Made by a program: the position numbers and the translations under genes
Notes under the pieces: generated by a model
The model's database searches: none
The model's input: the letters and a program-made list of their open reading frames with translations, nothing else
Told to the model about the DNA's origin: nothing
Source of the DNA: Annona cherimola
Taxonomy: Eukaryota > Streptophyta > Magnoliopsida > Magnoliales > Annonaceae
Assembly: GCA_030490835.1 (NCBI GenBank)
Contig: CM059973.1
Location: 87,627,641 to 87,691,640, forward strand
Reading direction: 5' to 3'
DNA: 64,000 nucleotides
Shown: positions 11,501 to 23,499 of the stretch, in pieces
Layout of the letters: every line of letters starts with the position of its first letter
How positions within the stretch are numbered: the stretch's first letter is position 1

Positions 11501-14500
11501 CAGAAAAAGTAACAAGCAAGATGTGATTATTTGACATGCTGTTGGAAACTAATGCAGCAGTACTTGCACACCTTTGGGAGAAGGAAGCTTCAGATGTGAC
11601 ATTTCTTTCTTCCAACTTGAATCAACAGCTTTGTCTACCATGGGAACATATTCATCAAACTCTGAGAAGCCTGACCTTCCTGCCATTTTGACCTGCAACT
11701 TTAATGGGGGGAAAAAAAACCAAAATAGCATTAATGTCTCAATGCCTCTACAAAAAATTTCACATTCCTAATTGGTGAAAAAAAGCCCACATAAATAAGT
11801 ATGTCCATTAACCACGAATGACATAGTAACTGGTACAATGCTTTCTAGTAATATTAAGGATCTTAATGAACTGTTAGTGGCCCATTTATGGGCCGATAAA
11901 AACATCTAGCATGTTTAAAATGTGATAAATTTGTTAAAATAAATTTAGAAATTCATATAAATGGATATCAACCAACATCTTAGGAAATGCAACTGATTTT
12001 TTTTTATCGAAAAATGCAAAGAATTAACAACTCAGGGAGTGTATAAATTGTCACCTGGCTCCATTTGGCAATAGGGAAAGGGGAGAAAATTCCTCCCACT
12101 TTCTACACCCCTTTTGATGTGATGTGACATCCAACCGCCCTACTTTACAATCATTACTCTATATTCCAATAATTTTTTCACATATTTTTACATAACTAAT
12201 CTATTTATTTTAATTTTATTCTATTCACTGCTATCATTAACTTTACTGCATCACATTACTCTCTCGATTTTTCAAAAATTTTCTCCACAATTTTTTTCCT
12301 TATTTTTCTTCCTCAATACCAAACGGAAACATATCAGAGCCCAATTTTCATTCATACCATAACCTTCCCAAATAAAATATCTTAGTGGCATGTAAAAAAG
12401 TAATTGGATATAAAACAATGGTCCGGATGAATATGATGATGGTGCAATCCATTAAAACTCTGAACCCATAAGTAAAAACAATTTCATAGTTCTGGAAGAA
12501 AAAAGTCACCATGAAATAAAAATGATACTAAATCATTCAGAAGAAACAATGCCCATTAACAGAGAGCATAAATGCATGAAACTGTTTTTGATGTGCCTCC
12601 TAGATTGTAGGTCAACAACAAAAGAATAAAAATAAAATAAAGACATACTTCTTCACGAACTGGAGTCAGCCGGGGATGTGAAAGATAGCTCCTCATTTTG
12701 GGTGAAGAAATATCTTCAGCTTCTGAACCTGACTCAGCAGTAGATGTATCCCCACCTTTTATCTGGTCAAACCCAAGAATGTAAGTTAATGAAAGTTGCC
12801 TACAAATGAAATAAGATTAACGAAAATAAATGCTTTTCTAGGGATGATCAATAAGTCGTACCGATGGGTACTGTGGTCTAATGTATGTGATCTTCCCATC
12901 ACTATTAGAAATGGTCACAATTTGTCGTGCACATCGTGCTTCACCATTAAGAATCATCTGCACAACAATAGACACGATTGCAATCAGCTTTGTCCAATGT
13001 TAATGAGATCAAATTGTAATAATTTAGAGGTAATCAAGAAGAAACATCTCATATAATTTAGCAAGTAGAAATTCCAGAAGACAGAAACCTTCAATATGTT
13101 TGGGTCCTTCCATGGACCTTTATCAGATCTAAGGCAGCCCCCCTGATCTGCACATGTGCAAGTACCGCCAAGAAATTCTGGCAACTCACTGAACAAAAAA
13201 AAAGAGATCAAAGGTCAGAACCAATGAAGTCAGTAATGACAGTAGAGTAATGCCAACATCAAAGTAGCCATCATCATGGCCACATTATAAACTGTAGCGT
13301 TAGTTAAATATCAAAAATTTGTTAGATGAAAAGACATGAATCTTTGATGACCACAAATAAAAAATCTCGAATTCATAGGTTAAAGCAATTTTGGCAGCTG
13401 TTAATGATAAGAAGGTGAAAATCATCAATGGTTTGATACGTGAAAAGTAATTAATAGATAAGTATTAGATAATGACCACAATGAAACAAAAAAGTCCTTA
13501 AAAAATCTTAACAATCGTGCTCTAAGCTGTAGAGAAAAATTGGCAGATTGTCTGATGAAATGAAAATTTAACATGCAACCAGTCATAGCTTACAGTTCAG
13601 GTGAGGATCCAAAATTTATTAAGTTTTTTAAAATTGGAGAGTGAAAAAACCTCTTGCCCATAATTGCAAGACATTTGTCCAAGTCAGATGATTTCTATGG
13701 TTTGTATCATAGGTTTCAATCAAATCATACATCATATAATTCAAAACCATTGATTGATAGGTTCAACTAGAGACAGCAACAAAATAGAGGGGAGGGGGTG
13801 GGGGCAGCAACTAGAAACAGCAACAGATGCATAAGATTCATCATGAGTCTTGAATCTTAGAATTTTAACTCAATGTTTGTTATATGGTCAATAATTTAAG
13901 ACCATAATTGAGCTGTAAAGTTACCTAGAATCAATAATTTCGAGCAACTTACTCTGGTACTTATTTCCAAGAACCTGAAAGCAGTTACAAAAATATGTTA
14001 ATGAGCATTAATAGACTAATTCAAAGAATTTCTAGGAGACAAATGACAATCAATTAAATACATAAAAATATGAAAGGCAGCCTTGAAAGTACATGAATCT
14101 TTGAAGTCGTTCTTGGGTCAATAAAAGACTTCACTGTGTTCCACAGCAGCCTAAAACCGGGGCCAGCATTGATGATAAACATTCTGCACAGTGTCTGCAG
14201 AATAGAAAGTGCAATGTTTAAGGCAAGAAGTGAGAAGTACTTGCACCTGCAACTGATTTCATGTTTCAATCTGAAAGAGCCATGATAAAAAAGACATTAA
14301 CACATCCTACCTCAGGGTAGTTGTCACCATCAACCTTCTGCAGACGAACAATTAGATCACGTGCAGTTTTGCTGAAGTTTTTAAGACTCTACAAACCAAT
14401 AGAAAGAGGAGATAATATTTCCAGGCATAACAAAAAGGAAGGCCATGAAATATTTAAGAGAAGAAAAGATGACGTACCACCCCTTGGACGTCTAGAATTG

Positions 14501-17500
14501 TTGTACTTGAATCAATGTGCCTTTTGGCAGCAATCGAACAGGCTGGAAACTTGACAGCAAAGCTCTTCTCAAACTCCTGAACATGGTATTTTATGTACCG
14601 ATCGATGGTAGTCACTTGCATGAGTTTGTTGGGGTCAACCTTTCCCAGTCTTTCAATGTAAACAGGTCTCCCCTCTTTATCAACACCATGATAACCATGA
14701 GGGTAGTACTGCAGGACATCATTCAACTCTTCGAACTCAAAATCCTGGCAAAATATACAGACATAAGGAGTTCCAGCTCTCTCAATTAGCATGCCAGGTT
14801 CCAACCTACATGAGAATTTAAACGAAGGCAACACTCATGAACCTGTTTAAAGGGGGAAAAAACACGAAATTACCTTAACAATAGTATCAGTACCAAAATC
14901 CTTCCTCCACTGAAGCATTTCTGCCCACATGTGTTTTGCTCTCTCAATATCATACTTCCTAGCTTTCAAGAATCTGCACTCAGAAGTACGAGAAATCGTC
15001 CATTGCGTATTGTCAAAAAGAAAATTTCAGAGAAGGAAACACCACCAAATTCGATTATGATAATATGACGTCACTAAAATGCTGAAGTTACAAATTAAGT
15101 GACACTTCAGTGACCATAGGTTCATAACAATGAATAACTGCAATGCACGTTTTTAAAACTATACCAGCAATAGCTTAAAAAGTTGAAATTATTCAACATG
15201 GTATGCCCCACACTAGAACTACTCCCATCTTTTGGTAAAAACCAGAAATAAATACTATAGCTAAAAGCAAGTGGAAAAGAATTAGATTGGGGCAGGCAAC
15301 AGATGAAAGGCATCCAAACCAAAATTAAGATAGTCAGCAGCAGTAAGAAGTAAGAACACAGTGAAAGTTAACATTCTAGAGATGGATTTAGACCCCTAAG
15401 ATATTGGACTCCTCAGAAAAAAGCATAATTATTGGAAGAAATAAGCTAATAAATAAATCAGTTTTCTATATGCCACCCTTGTGTATCTCCCTAACACTAA
15501 CATCATATGGGACACAAAAATAGAAAAGGCAGACAGTTTACATACCTTTCTTTTTTTTCTTTTTTTTTTTGATTGGGACAGATTACATACCTTAACATCA
15601 TATGATAGTCATCATGTTTTGAAGGCAACAATTCTTCTAAAATCAATGCCTGGCGAAATGCATCAACAGCCTGTAGCTCCCCAAGATCCCTTACATCTTC
15701 AATTGACACAGAAATGACACGGCTGTCACTCTTCCTCCTGTTTTTCTTCTTGAGAGAATGCCTGAACTTCGTAGATGCATTGATAGCCTTCTTCTTCAGT
15801 GATCCGATTCTTGTTCTCCTTTCATCTTCTGAATTTTCAAAATCAGATTTCCTTTCTCTTCTCTCATCATGGCTAGAGAATCCTTCAAAGCCTGCAATGT
15901 GTTAACAATTTAGACTATAACATCTCCCTTCAAAAACAGAAAAGGTCCATTAAATTCTTAAAAGGAAGATGCTTAAATGTTAAATAGACAAAAATATGAT
16001 GAAACGCTAGATACAAAATAAGGACACATTTTCCTCACGTAACGTGTCAATAGAAACAACGAACCTTGTTGAGACAGGCCACATATGAACAATAAAAATC
16101 GAAGGACTAAAAAAGTTCAAGGACGATGAGGAAAAAAGGTCAAAAGGCCAATGTTAATTAAGTCTTATTAGATGATTAACTGGAAATGAAGCACAGAGGT
16201 TTATGTCACGCCCTAATTACCTTAATAAAGGTTACAACAAGAAACCTCTACACAGTTATAGAAAAATCATGTAAATACTAGAGTGTTTTAGAAAATTCTT
16301 GAAAGGAAGAGTGTATAGAACTTTAGAATCTTCTAGGCTTTTCTTGATTCTTCTAGGATCTCCAAGAAGATCAAGGCGTTTTGAAGAGAGCTCTAAAGAA
16401 TTCCAAAGAGGAAGTGGGAAGATTCTAGAAAGCAATCCTAACCGTCCAATAACACATATAATGATCCAATGAGCTTAAGAGAGAGAGTGATGCCTATAAA
16501 TAAGGGAGAGAGCTCATTTTCTCCATCCAACCTCCAAGAGTGAGTTCTCTTGTAGCCTTCTAGCTCTCTTGTAAAAAGCCTTTAAGTAATACAAATCCTT
16601 TTCCTTACATACCTTCTCCTCTTTGCCCATTACCTCTCTACCATCACTTCCTTAAGTGTTTAGTTCGGTTTAGGCTGACTTAGATCTCATAAGGGTATGA
16701 GTAAACTAAGTGTCGCACAAGTCCCAGCTTGTGACATTTAGCTTCAAAAGTGGACTCTATTGATCAACTATAGGATAGAAAGCACCAAAACAAAAATCCA
16801 ATTTCCTGCAGCCAAGGTATGACGGGATCACAAACAGGCCAATTCCTGTTAGAGTAGTTCGGATAAAATGGCATTGGTCTGAATAATAGCAGAATACATA
16901 ACAAAAGAGCAGTGAATGCTGGGAAAGCTAGTGGTAATCGGCTTGATAGGCAGCACCAAAAGCAACTTACTGTGTGCCTCAATGAAAGGATTTCCTTCTC
17001 TTTTGCATGAAAATCAAAACCCCATCTCAATCAGACACAAAAAACCTTCACAACAACATATGAGTCAAAACGTTTGGAAAATCCGTCCCAATTACACAAC
17101 ATGAACTCCAAAACATGCCAATATTGATTCCCGCTGGACAGAATGACTCAAATCACTCCCGCTTAGTTATGGTGAGTTCAGCCGTAACAATTATGTATGA
17201 GGATATCTCCTCATTGACCTATAAAAGTTCACATAACAAAATATTCATGATTCTTTATGAAATTTGGTACCATAAAAAAAACAAAGAAACCAAGGAAGCT
17301 CAAGAAGATAAAAATGCAAAGCAAAGAAAAAAAAGGAACTCGGAGAAAATCAGATGACGGGCCAAGCATACGGATCGCAGAACAAAAAGAAGATCTCAAA
17401 AAAATCGAACTTTCCATCCAAACAACCAAAATCTCTTACAGTCCACAACATTAGCATAGATATTCAACACATCGAAATCCGCAATCAAACAGGGTGACGA

Positions 17501-17547
17501 CTAAGAAACTTACAAGGCCTGGCGAATCGATCTAGTGGTCCTGACAT
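8525..17547 (-). CDS. SEC14-nodulin (SFH-type) phosphatidylinositol transfer protein, 14 exons
   Basis: The rebuilt protein has 620 residues, usual for plant SFH proteins, which exchange phosphatidylinositol and phosphatidylcholine and support phosphoinositide synthesis at membranes. Coding exons (- strand order): 17547-17514, 15891-15591, 14973-14874, 14744-14478, 14388-14311, 14194-14093, 13974-13925, 13188-13089, 12957-12862, 12762-12649, 11692-11572, 9995-9595, 8721-8647, 8548-8525; all junctions are GT-AG and keep frame. It starts [11 protein letters not shown], then a basic stretch, CRAL-TRIO N-terminal helices (about 85-145, [17 protein letters not shown]), the SEC14 fold (about 146-330, [40 protein letters not shown]), a hydrophobic segment (473-489), a C-terminal coiled coil (about 535-610) and a final KKKSCWF. 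A 5' UTR intron (17625..17710) is likely. Introns hold several transposon insertions. Confidence 0.95.
10235..10510. mobile_element. Tourist-like MITE (family D) in SFH intron 11
   Basis: It is 276 bp with TTA on both sides (10232..10234 and 10511..10513), a 3-bp target duplication. It begins GGATGTGTTTGGGAAG and ends GTAAACAGACAACCC. It shares the interior of the other family-D copies (GATGAAAAGTTTTTGAAATG, GATATAATATAATAAGGG). No transposase. It is well inside the 1.58-kb intron, away from both splice sites. Confidence 0.82.
12056..12335. mobile_element. Degenerate Tourist-like MITE in SFH intron 10
   Basis: The left end CTCCATTTGGCAATAGGG and right end TACCAAACGGAAAC are inverted versions of one another. 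The interior resembles family D in reverse orientation (TACATAACTAATCTATTTAT). No clear target duplication remains, so the call rests on the ends and interior. Confidence 0.55.
16204..16736 (+). mobile_element. Solo LTR of an LTR retrotransposon in SFH intron 1
   Basis: It is 533 bp, beginning TGTCACGCCC and ending CTTGTGACA, so the termini form a TGTCAC/GTGACA inverted repeat of the TG...CA type. TTTA flanks both sides (16200..16203, 16737..16740); the expected fifth base differs. Inside is a TATA-like CCTATAAATAAGGG near 16495, followed by a CT-rich leader, as in a promoter-bearing LTR on the + strand, antisense to the host gene. No primer-binding site or internal coding region follows, so it is read as a solo LTR left by recombination. 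Confidence 0.75.
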
Positions 17548-17800
17548 TTATGCGCAGTCCTGGATCGAGAAATCTTCGAATTCAGGTGGAGACGATCAGT
17601 CAATCATCACAGCAGCTGATCACGCTGCAAAAGGACCTGCATTTGAAGTGTAAACCCTAAAAAAGGGGAGATCAAGCTCAGGAAAAACCATCGGAAGGAC
17701 AGAAACGTACCTCGGAAACTTCGTCGCGGGGAGATGATCGATATTGGCGGCGCTTTTGAGGAGACTCTCGCTAGCTGAGCTTATAAGCACATAGAGAAGG
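17548..17800 (-). promoter_or_regulatory. SFH 5' untranslated exons with leader intron
   Basis: On the minus strand a strong donor GAG|GTACGT lies after 17711 and a TTTTGCAG acceptor ends at 17625, about 77 nt before the start codon. This implies a short intron in the leader, common in plant genes. The transcription start is not visible, but GA-rich DNA at 17780..17830 may belong to the leader. Confidence 0.5.
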
Positions 17801-17968
17801 AAGGAAACGAGAAAAGGAGAATCGCCGAGTTGAAAGACGAGAAATCGCCGGCGACGATTGAGGGGGATTGTGGTAGGAGAATAAAAAGCAAGGAAATGAT
17901 GCCCTCCTTCTGCCTCTGCCTCTCCACACGCTCTGTTTCTTTCTCGTTATTTTCGATATTCGCGAAAT

Positions 17969-18026
17969 GTGGGCCCGGATCCATTCTGTGCCACGTGGCA
18001 AAGGGTAAGGTACGGGTCTGTGGGCT
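17969..18026. promoter_or_regulatory. G-box palindrome and TGGGCY motifs upstream of SFH
   Basis: GCCACGTGGC at 17990..17999 is a perfect palindrome containing the CACGTG G-box bound by plant bZIP and bHLH factors. TGGGCC at 17970..17975 and TGGGCT at 18021..18026 match site II (TCP-type) elements. They lie about 430-480 bp upstream of the SFH start codon on its minus strand. Function is inferred from motif identity and position only. Confidence 0.45.
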
Positions 18027-18127
18027 CCACCGGCAGAAATTTATGGCATCAGCGGGCCTATGGTAACACTGAAAGGTGAAAAGGCGACGCCTTCGTGAAT
18101 GCAAAGAATTCCTTCCGTTTTTTGCGG

Positions 18128-18395
18128 GGGTGTGTATTTACCCAACAAAATTTTGAACTTAAAATTTTTCATTATTTATAACTATTATATTTATAATTAT
18201 TTTTTATTTTTTCTTATATAATTATTTTATTTTCCAGTCATTTTTATACAACTATTTGTACATCTGACATATTTATTTTAACTTTATTTTCTTTACTCTT
18301 TATTATTATCTCGATAATATCATATTATTTTCTCTTATTTTAAAAAATTTTCATAAAAAAATTTATTACTTCCAGACACATCCTAGACCTAAAAA
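18128..18395. mobile_element. Degenerate Tourist-like MITE (family D)
   Basis: It begins GGGTGTGTATTTACCC and ends TTCCAGACACATCC; the interior matches family D in the orientation of 4360..4633 (TACAACTATTTGTACATCTG). No clean target duplication. It lies just upstream of the SFH promoter motifs. Confidence 0.5.
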
Positions 18396-18467
18396 ATATT
18401 TTACTTTTGACGGTCAAAGAATATAATAGGATGGAATGAGAAAAATGTTGCTTATATTATGAGTGTG

Positions 18468-18712
18468 TTTAAGAAGTGATAAAACTTTTGATGAGTAGTT
18501 TTTCAAATGAAAGAAAAATATGTGATATGAGATGAATAATGGTGAAAAATAAAAAGAATAAAGTTAAAATATATGAGTTAGATTTGTTTTGTGGAAATGA
18601 TTGAAAAATAGGATAATTGTTTAAGAAGAAGTTGAAAAATAATTAAAAGTATGATAGTTATGGAGAGCAAAAAGTTTTAGTTTAAAATGTTTTTGGTATA
18701 AATACACACTCT
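18468..18712. mobile_element. Degenerate Tourist-like MITE (family D), opposite orientation
   Basis: It begins GAGTGTGTTTAAGAAGTG, continues with TAAAACTTTTGATGAGTAG and ends TATAAATACACACTC. This is family D in the opposite orientation to its neighbour at 18128..18395, so the two form a loose inverted pair. Confidence 0.5.
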
Positions 18713-19151
18713 CCGTAAAAGTTAGCTAGAAATTGAGAAAAGTTGGTTATTATTTTTCAAATTGAAACAAAGTATTTTATTGAATGAAAAGTTTCATTGT
18801 ATCTTTGTTTCATTTTCCAAAAATTAAGAAAAATTACTTAACCTACCATTATATTTCATTATTTGCTAAATTACTCTTAGTTATATATTTCAATTTTAGA
18901 TAAGAAGGTCACCTGTCATATTTCGAAAAGAGCATTCTAGTGAAAAAGTTAATAATTTAAAGACAATCCCTACAAATACCCTTTAATATAAGATTTTTTT
19001 CTGAATATCCCTTTAATATAAGATTTGATTGTAATTGTCCCACCACACAAATTTAATAAGATATCCTATTTTAGTCGATGGCAAAAAATTTTAATAAACA
19101 CATTTTAAAATACGAATTACATAACATCATATACAATATTTTACTAAAGTT
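18713..19151. other. AT-rich intergenic DNA, nothing recognised
   Basis: No gene, bounded repeat or RNA feature was recognised. A short tandem near-duplication (CCCTTTAATATAAGAT twice, about 18979..19026) is present. Confidence 0.6.
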
Positions 19152-19160
19152 ATATAAAAT

Positions 19161-19382
19161 GGGGTGCATTCGTATGCACCCGGATGTACTACATTTATTT
19201 TTAAAATTTTAAATTTTTTTCATCAAGCTGTTAATCTAATTGTATTTAATACGTGTATCAATTTTTACTATTTTTTAAAAAAATTTAGATTTTTTGAATT
19301 TTTAAAAATAAATAATATTTTTAATAATTTTATTTTTCAAAAAAAAAAGTTGTATGCAGACAGGTGCATACAACTGCACCCC
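19161..19382. mobile_element. Mutator-type foldback MITE (222 bp) with 9-bp target duplication
   Basis: ATATAAAAT occurs directly at 19152..19160 and 19383..19391. The termini GGGGTGCATTCGTATGCACC and GGTGCATACAACTGCACCCC are inverted, and each itself folds into a small hairpin (GTGCAT facing ATGCAC). The interior keeps only the left half of core A (CTGTTAATCTAATTGTATTT), so this is a shortened family member. Confidence 0.83.
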
Positions 19383-19391
19383 ATATAAAAT

Positions 19392-19787
19392 TAAGGTAAT
19401 GTGGTAATTACCTGTGAATCACTTCAATCCCGTAGACTGCTTTTTCTGAAATATAACGCAACGCGTGGCCTCAGCTGACTCGATCCATGCAAATTGCAAA
19501 GGTGACATACGACGCTCCCGTGCGGTGACAGGTACACCTCGTCTGTTAAAAATCATTTAACAGCTATTCATTCCGATCACTAACGTTGATCCCGATCTCT
19601 CTCTGATAATGCGCTTTTTAATTATTTATTTAATAAAACCAATAATTATAAAAAAATCCGCTCCTCCTGTCAATGGCACAGATGGGTTACCAGAGACTTT
19701 TTTAAATAACAAAATTATTTTGGGGGAAGATTTTTCTTTTCTGACTTCTGGGACAGCAGGTGCTCGGCATAAGTTTACAATCGGTCC
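19392..19787. other. Intergenic, nothing recognised
   Basis: Moderate GC in the first 180 bases, then AT-rich. A 79-residue open frame at 19609..19848 runs into the next transposon and is not treated as a gene. Confidence 0.6.
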
Positions 19788-19795
19788 CTTTAAAT

Positions 19796-20723
19796 CAGGG
19801 GTGCAACTTAGGCTGGCTCAACCTGTACCCGATTCAGAGCGGTGTTAAAATTGCTCAATGTTAAACTCGAGCCTAATATCCCAGGTTCAACCCGAATCCA
19901 AACCCAAATTATATATAACACACATATATATTTTATACTATATATAAATCCAATTCCAATTCCCTCATATATTATATTTATTTTATACCATATATAAGTA
20001 TTATTCCTTCTTAAGTTAATGATATAATATAATATTTTTTATTTTCTTTTAGGAAAAAAGAGTTTAGTTTAGTGATAGTTTCAAGACAAAAAGAATGAAA
20101 GCTATTTTTAGAACTTGAGATATTTTATTTAATGTTATAACTTAACTACTTATATAGGATGTTATCATTTTGTTATTTCAATATGATATTTGTGGTTAGA
20201 TGTTTATTCTACTTGAAATAAATTTATCATAATCTGATTTAACTTAATATTATGATTGTTGAATTTTTTATTATGATTGACATTATAAAGGTTTTTCTTA
20301 TAATTAGATATTAATGTTTATATACATGGTTACGATATTAATATTAAATTGCATAATAGGAAAATAATGTATTTTTTTATTTTCCAAACATGCTACTAGT
20401 CTACTCTTTTTTTGAGAAATGACTATTAATCTACTTAATACAAAGAGAATGTTTAAATGAGATTTTTCTTCTTTATATTTTTAAGCATTTTTGAATTTTT
20501 TCTTGAAAATAAACAATTATCATTTTTAATTTTTTAATGATAGATTTAAAGTCGAATAAGTATAAGATAAATCACAAATATATAGAATAATTTCAACTCA
20601 AATTTTAGCCGAAAATTCTACTCGAGCCGAATTTCAAAAATAGAGTTAGAGTTTAGGTTTATAAATAGAATTAGGGTTAGAGTTGAAGTGAACCCAAGTT
20701 TCCTGAGCCAAGTTGCACTCCTA
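19796..20723. mobile_element. hAT-type non-autonomous element (928 bp) with 8-bp duplication
   Basis: CTTTAAAT is exactly duplicated at 19788..19795 and 20724..20731. The ends are CAGGGGTGCAACTTAGGCTG and GAGCCAAGTTGCACTCCTA. CAGGGGTG-like termini with 8-bp duplications are typical of hAT elements. Subterminal regions are rich in repeated 'aaccc' / 'gggtt' type motifs (AACCCGAATCCAAACCC), candidates for transposase binding. The interior is AT-rich with no transposase. Confidence 0.87.
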
Positions 20724-20731
20724 CTTTAAAT

Positions 20732-21560
20732 GCAGCGAATTTGAGGATACGGATGCGAAATCAACAATTACAAATTCCCAAAATCAGGAAAATCGAGGGG
20801 GGTGGATGCAAATTACACATTAACAAGCATAATAGCGCCAGTACGCGTCTGGCGCGCGGGACGTATGCACCATTACGGGTGGCGTTTGGCTGTTCATTTA
20901 TGGAGTGGGCCATCCAGGAATTTATGTATGGCTTTGACTTTTGTTCGACGGACTTTTATATTCTTACACGACAAATCCCAGTTTATTCGCGCGTGTGCAA
21001 TTCACAATCAATCGGTTGCAGTGCATTCCTCGAGGCAGATCGACCCCATTAATTAGGCAAGGGCATCAAATGCGGCTTTACCTAGCCTACGTCTACGTCT
21101 TGGAAGGGAATATACCCGCGGTAAAGGAGACATGGGAACTTATTCGAAGCAAGGGTTTTTCGCATTTGAACTTATTCCAGAGCGAATCTCCTCCATTTCA
21201 CGCGCCTGTAATTCCCGATTTCGCCGCTGCCGACGCCACCGAAATATAGAAGTTTGTTTTTATTTTTATTTTTTTTATTTTTAGCTTCTTCTTCCTTTTT
21301 TTCTTGAAAGAGAATCTCACCCTTCTTTTTCCGCTGTCTTCATTCCCTATTTTTTTCATTCATCACGACGGGTCATGACACATGCTTCTTTCCTTTTAGC
21401 ATCTTCCTCCAGTTGTTAATGGATGCTTTTGTTTGGCTTGAGTACCATCCAATGGTTTGCATCATTCTTCTTTTTTATAGTTTTTTATTTTTCAATAGAT
21501 AAAAATTACATTTTTTTTATTTTCAACCGTATTTTAGATAATTTACAAATATACCCTCTT
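20732..21560. other. GC-richer pocket without a recognisable gene
   Basis: About 20820..21245 is distinctly richer in G, C and CpG than the flanks and holds overlapping open frames on the + strand (103 residues from 20741, 102 from 20941). No domain is recognised and the frames overlap without one being clearly preferred. It could be a decayed gene fragment or an unrecognised first exon. 21260..21560 is T-rich and featureless. Confidence 0.35.
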
Positions 21561-21630
21561 AATTTTTAAATTTATATTACCTCATGAATATACTTACAAT
21601 CGTCATGACATTGGCACAACATTATAATGT

Positions 21631-21790
21631 TATGAGTATATTTGTAAATATATAGACATGATTTATAGAGAAATGATCCTATTATGAGTATATCTATAAA
21701 TATATAAGCATGATTTATAGAGAAATGATCTATTATGAGCAAATTTGTAAATATATAAGCGTTATTTATAGTGAAATGATTCTATTAGTT
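21631..21790. repeat. Three tandem copies of a 51-52-bp AT-rich unit
   Basis: Units begin TATGAG at 21631, 21683 and 21734 and share the ATATATAAGCATGATTTATAG-like segment (shown in part). They lie in sequence resembling the AT-rich family-E foldback found at 35155..35528, so they may be an internal expansion of such an element. Confidence 0.75.
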
Positions 21791-22140
21791 CAGGCTAAAT
21801 AAATGACTTATTTAACTCAACTTAAAAAATCTATTTAAAATACTTTTCAAAACTTTTTTCATATACTTATCTATCTAAGTGTATTTAATACATAAACTAA
21901 AAATTATCATTTTTGAATATGTATATATTTTTGAGATTTTTAAACATATAGTTGTTTCGGCCATTTTAAAATACCCCTATGTTTAAAAATATTAAATATA
22001 TATACATATTTAAAAATGATAAAACTTAATTTATGTATTAAATACATCTATATTAATAAGTTTATAGAAAAAGGTAAAAAAGTAGCTTAAATATATTTTT
22101 TGATGCGGACTAAGTAAGTCATTTCCTTAGCTTGGGCTAA
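21785..22140. mobile_element. Core-A foldback MITE (356 bp)
   Basis: The terminal inverted repeats read TTAGTTCAGGCTAA...AAATGACTTATTTA and, in reverse complement, TTAGCCCAAGCTAA...AAATGACTTACTTA. The centre is the core-A palindrome (CATATAGTTG...CATAGGGG types). No target duplication could be seen, unlike its relatives. The tips are unrelated in sequence to those of the other core-A members. Confidence 0.7.
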
Positions 22141-22144
22141 CAAT

Positions 22145-22360
22145 ATCATTTCTGTAATTTATAATCATCTAGAACATGATAATCATGGTTTAGATGTTGA
22201 AGAACAACTCTAACATTTATATTTACATTAAACTATTTTATTACGTTTATATTATAATATTTCTAGATAGAGCTTAGACGTATATTCAACTTGTATGAAA
22301 ATTGATATGTCATTCGAATAAATAATTCCAAATCGAGTGTGGTAGATGTTACCCTTTTGC
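22145..22360. mobile_element. Core-B repeat fragment
   Basis: It shares TGGTTTAGATGTTGAAGAAC and AAACTATTTTATTACG with the copies at 27797..28135 and 30632..30990. Neither terminus was identified. It directly abuts the previous MITE. Confidence 0.5.
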
Positions 22361-22966
22361 ATCACACTAAACCATATTTACAATCTTGGTTTTTTCTTTT
22401 TCTTTTTCCTGGGTTGCATTTACATGTCACCATATGATTTTTCTAGAATAATTACAAACAAGAAATAGATTTGATTTAATCAACGTATTTTCATTAGGCT
22501 TAAATGATGAGCATATTTATTTTTTAGCAATAAATTAATGATGTTGTCACAAAATTTTATTTATTTTTAGTGTAATTTGTTCGTAATTAAATGTTGCCAC
22601 CAAAACTCATAAGCACTTAATTTGACGGAATTTATTTTTCCAAAGCTCCTGCAAAAGTGTCCATGTCATGTAGACAGTTAGTCTGTAATCCTATGCGTGT
22701 AGTCTTTATATGTGCATATATTGAACCCCCATTTAGTGAGGGTTGCTAACTGCTCCAAACCATACAAGATTCTTGAATTGAATATATATATATATATATA
22801 TCTGGGATGAGAATGTAATTATATGTATCGGGAATGAGTAAAGTTGTATTGGAAATTGAAAAAACTATCTTGAAAATTAAAAAACTGTTTTGGGAACAGT
22901 GGTACACATTCAATTAAAAAATTTTGGATAATTGATGGCGTTTGCTTTTACTTTTTCTCTAATGCC
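22361..22966. other. Intergenic with a short (AT)n tract
   Basis: An (AT)n microsatellite at about 22784..22801. Otherwise AT-rich DNA with no recognisable feature. Confidence 0.5.
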
Positions 22967-23180
22967 ATGTTCATTTATATCTTGGATGAGATGAGAATGT
23001 GAGATGAAAAAGGTGTTTTTTTGGTTGATAATAGGAACAGGTGTATTGGTACTAGGGAAATTTGTATTGGAAAAGGAACAAGTATGTATTTTGAAAATAG
23101 AAAAAATATTTTTAAAAAATAAGAAATTTCATCTCATCACCATCCTCATCTCTATCCTATCCAAGATATAAACAAAAAAT
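22967..23180. mobile_element. Short inverted-repeat MITE
   Basis: The left end TTCATTTATATCTTGGATGA is matched in reverse by TATCCAAGATATAAACAAA at the right end. The terminal repeat continues for about 30 bp (GAGATGAGAATG facing CATCCTCATCTC). No target duplication was fixed and the superfamily is unknown. Confidence 0.6.
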
Positions 23181-23490
23181 TATTAGGACAGATAAAAACA
23201 ATCTGTTCTTAACTCTCTTTTTTTTTTTAAAAAAAAAAAAATCCACAACCAGCTCTCGCTGTCTGGAGAGGTACCACGTACCAACCATTTAGGTGGTGAG
23301 AAACATCATGCGCGGTGTGAGAGAAGAAGAAGACCCAGTCAATATGGCTAGCCACTTTGATAATGCCGATGAATGAAGTCGTATTAGGTGGTGGCGGATG
23401 CATGCAGGACTTAGAATAAATAAGAATGCACCCTACTAGAAGTTCCCATTTCACACACATATACACACACCCACATACATACCTATTTAG
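23181..23490. other. Intergenic, nothing recognised
   Basis: Contains facing T and A homopolymers at 23217..23241 and a CA-rich run about 23452..23475. No gene. Confidence 0.55.
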
Positions 23491-23499
23491 CTGAACGAG

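Noticed and set aside
20741..21249. Overlapping 84-103-residue frames as a gene
   Set aside because: No domain, no splice-consistent extension, and no preferred frame; kept only as an unassigned GC-rich pocket.
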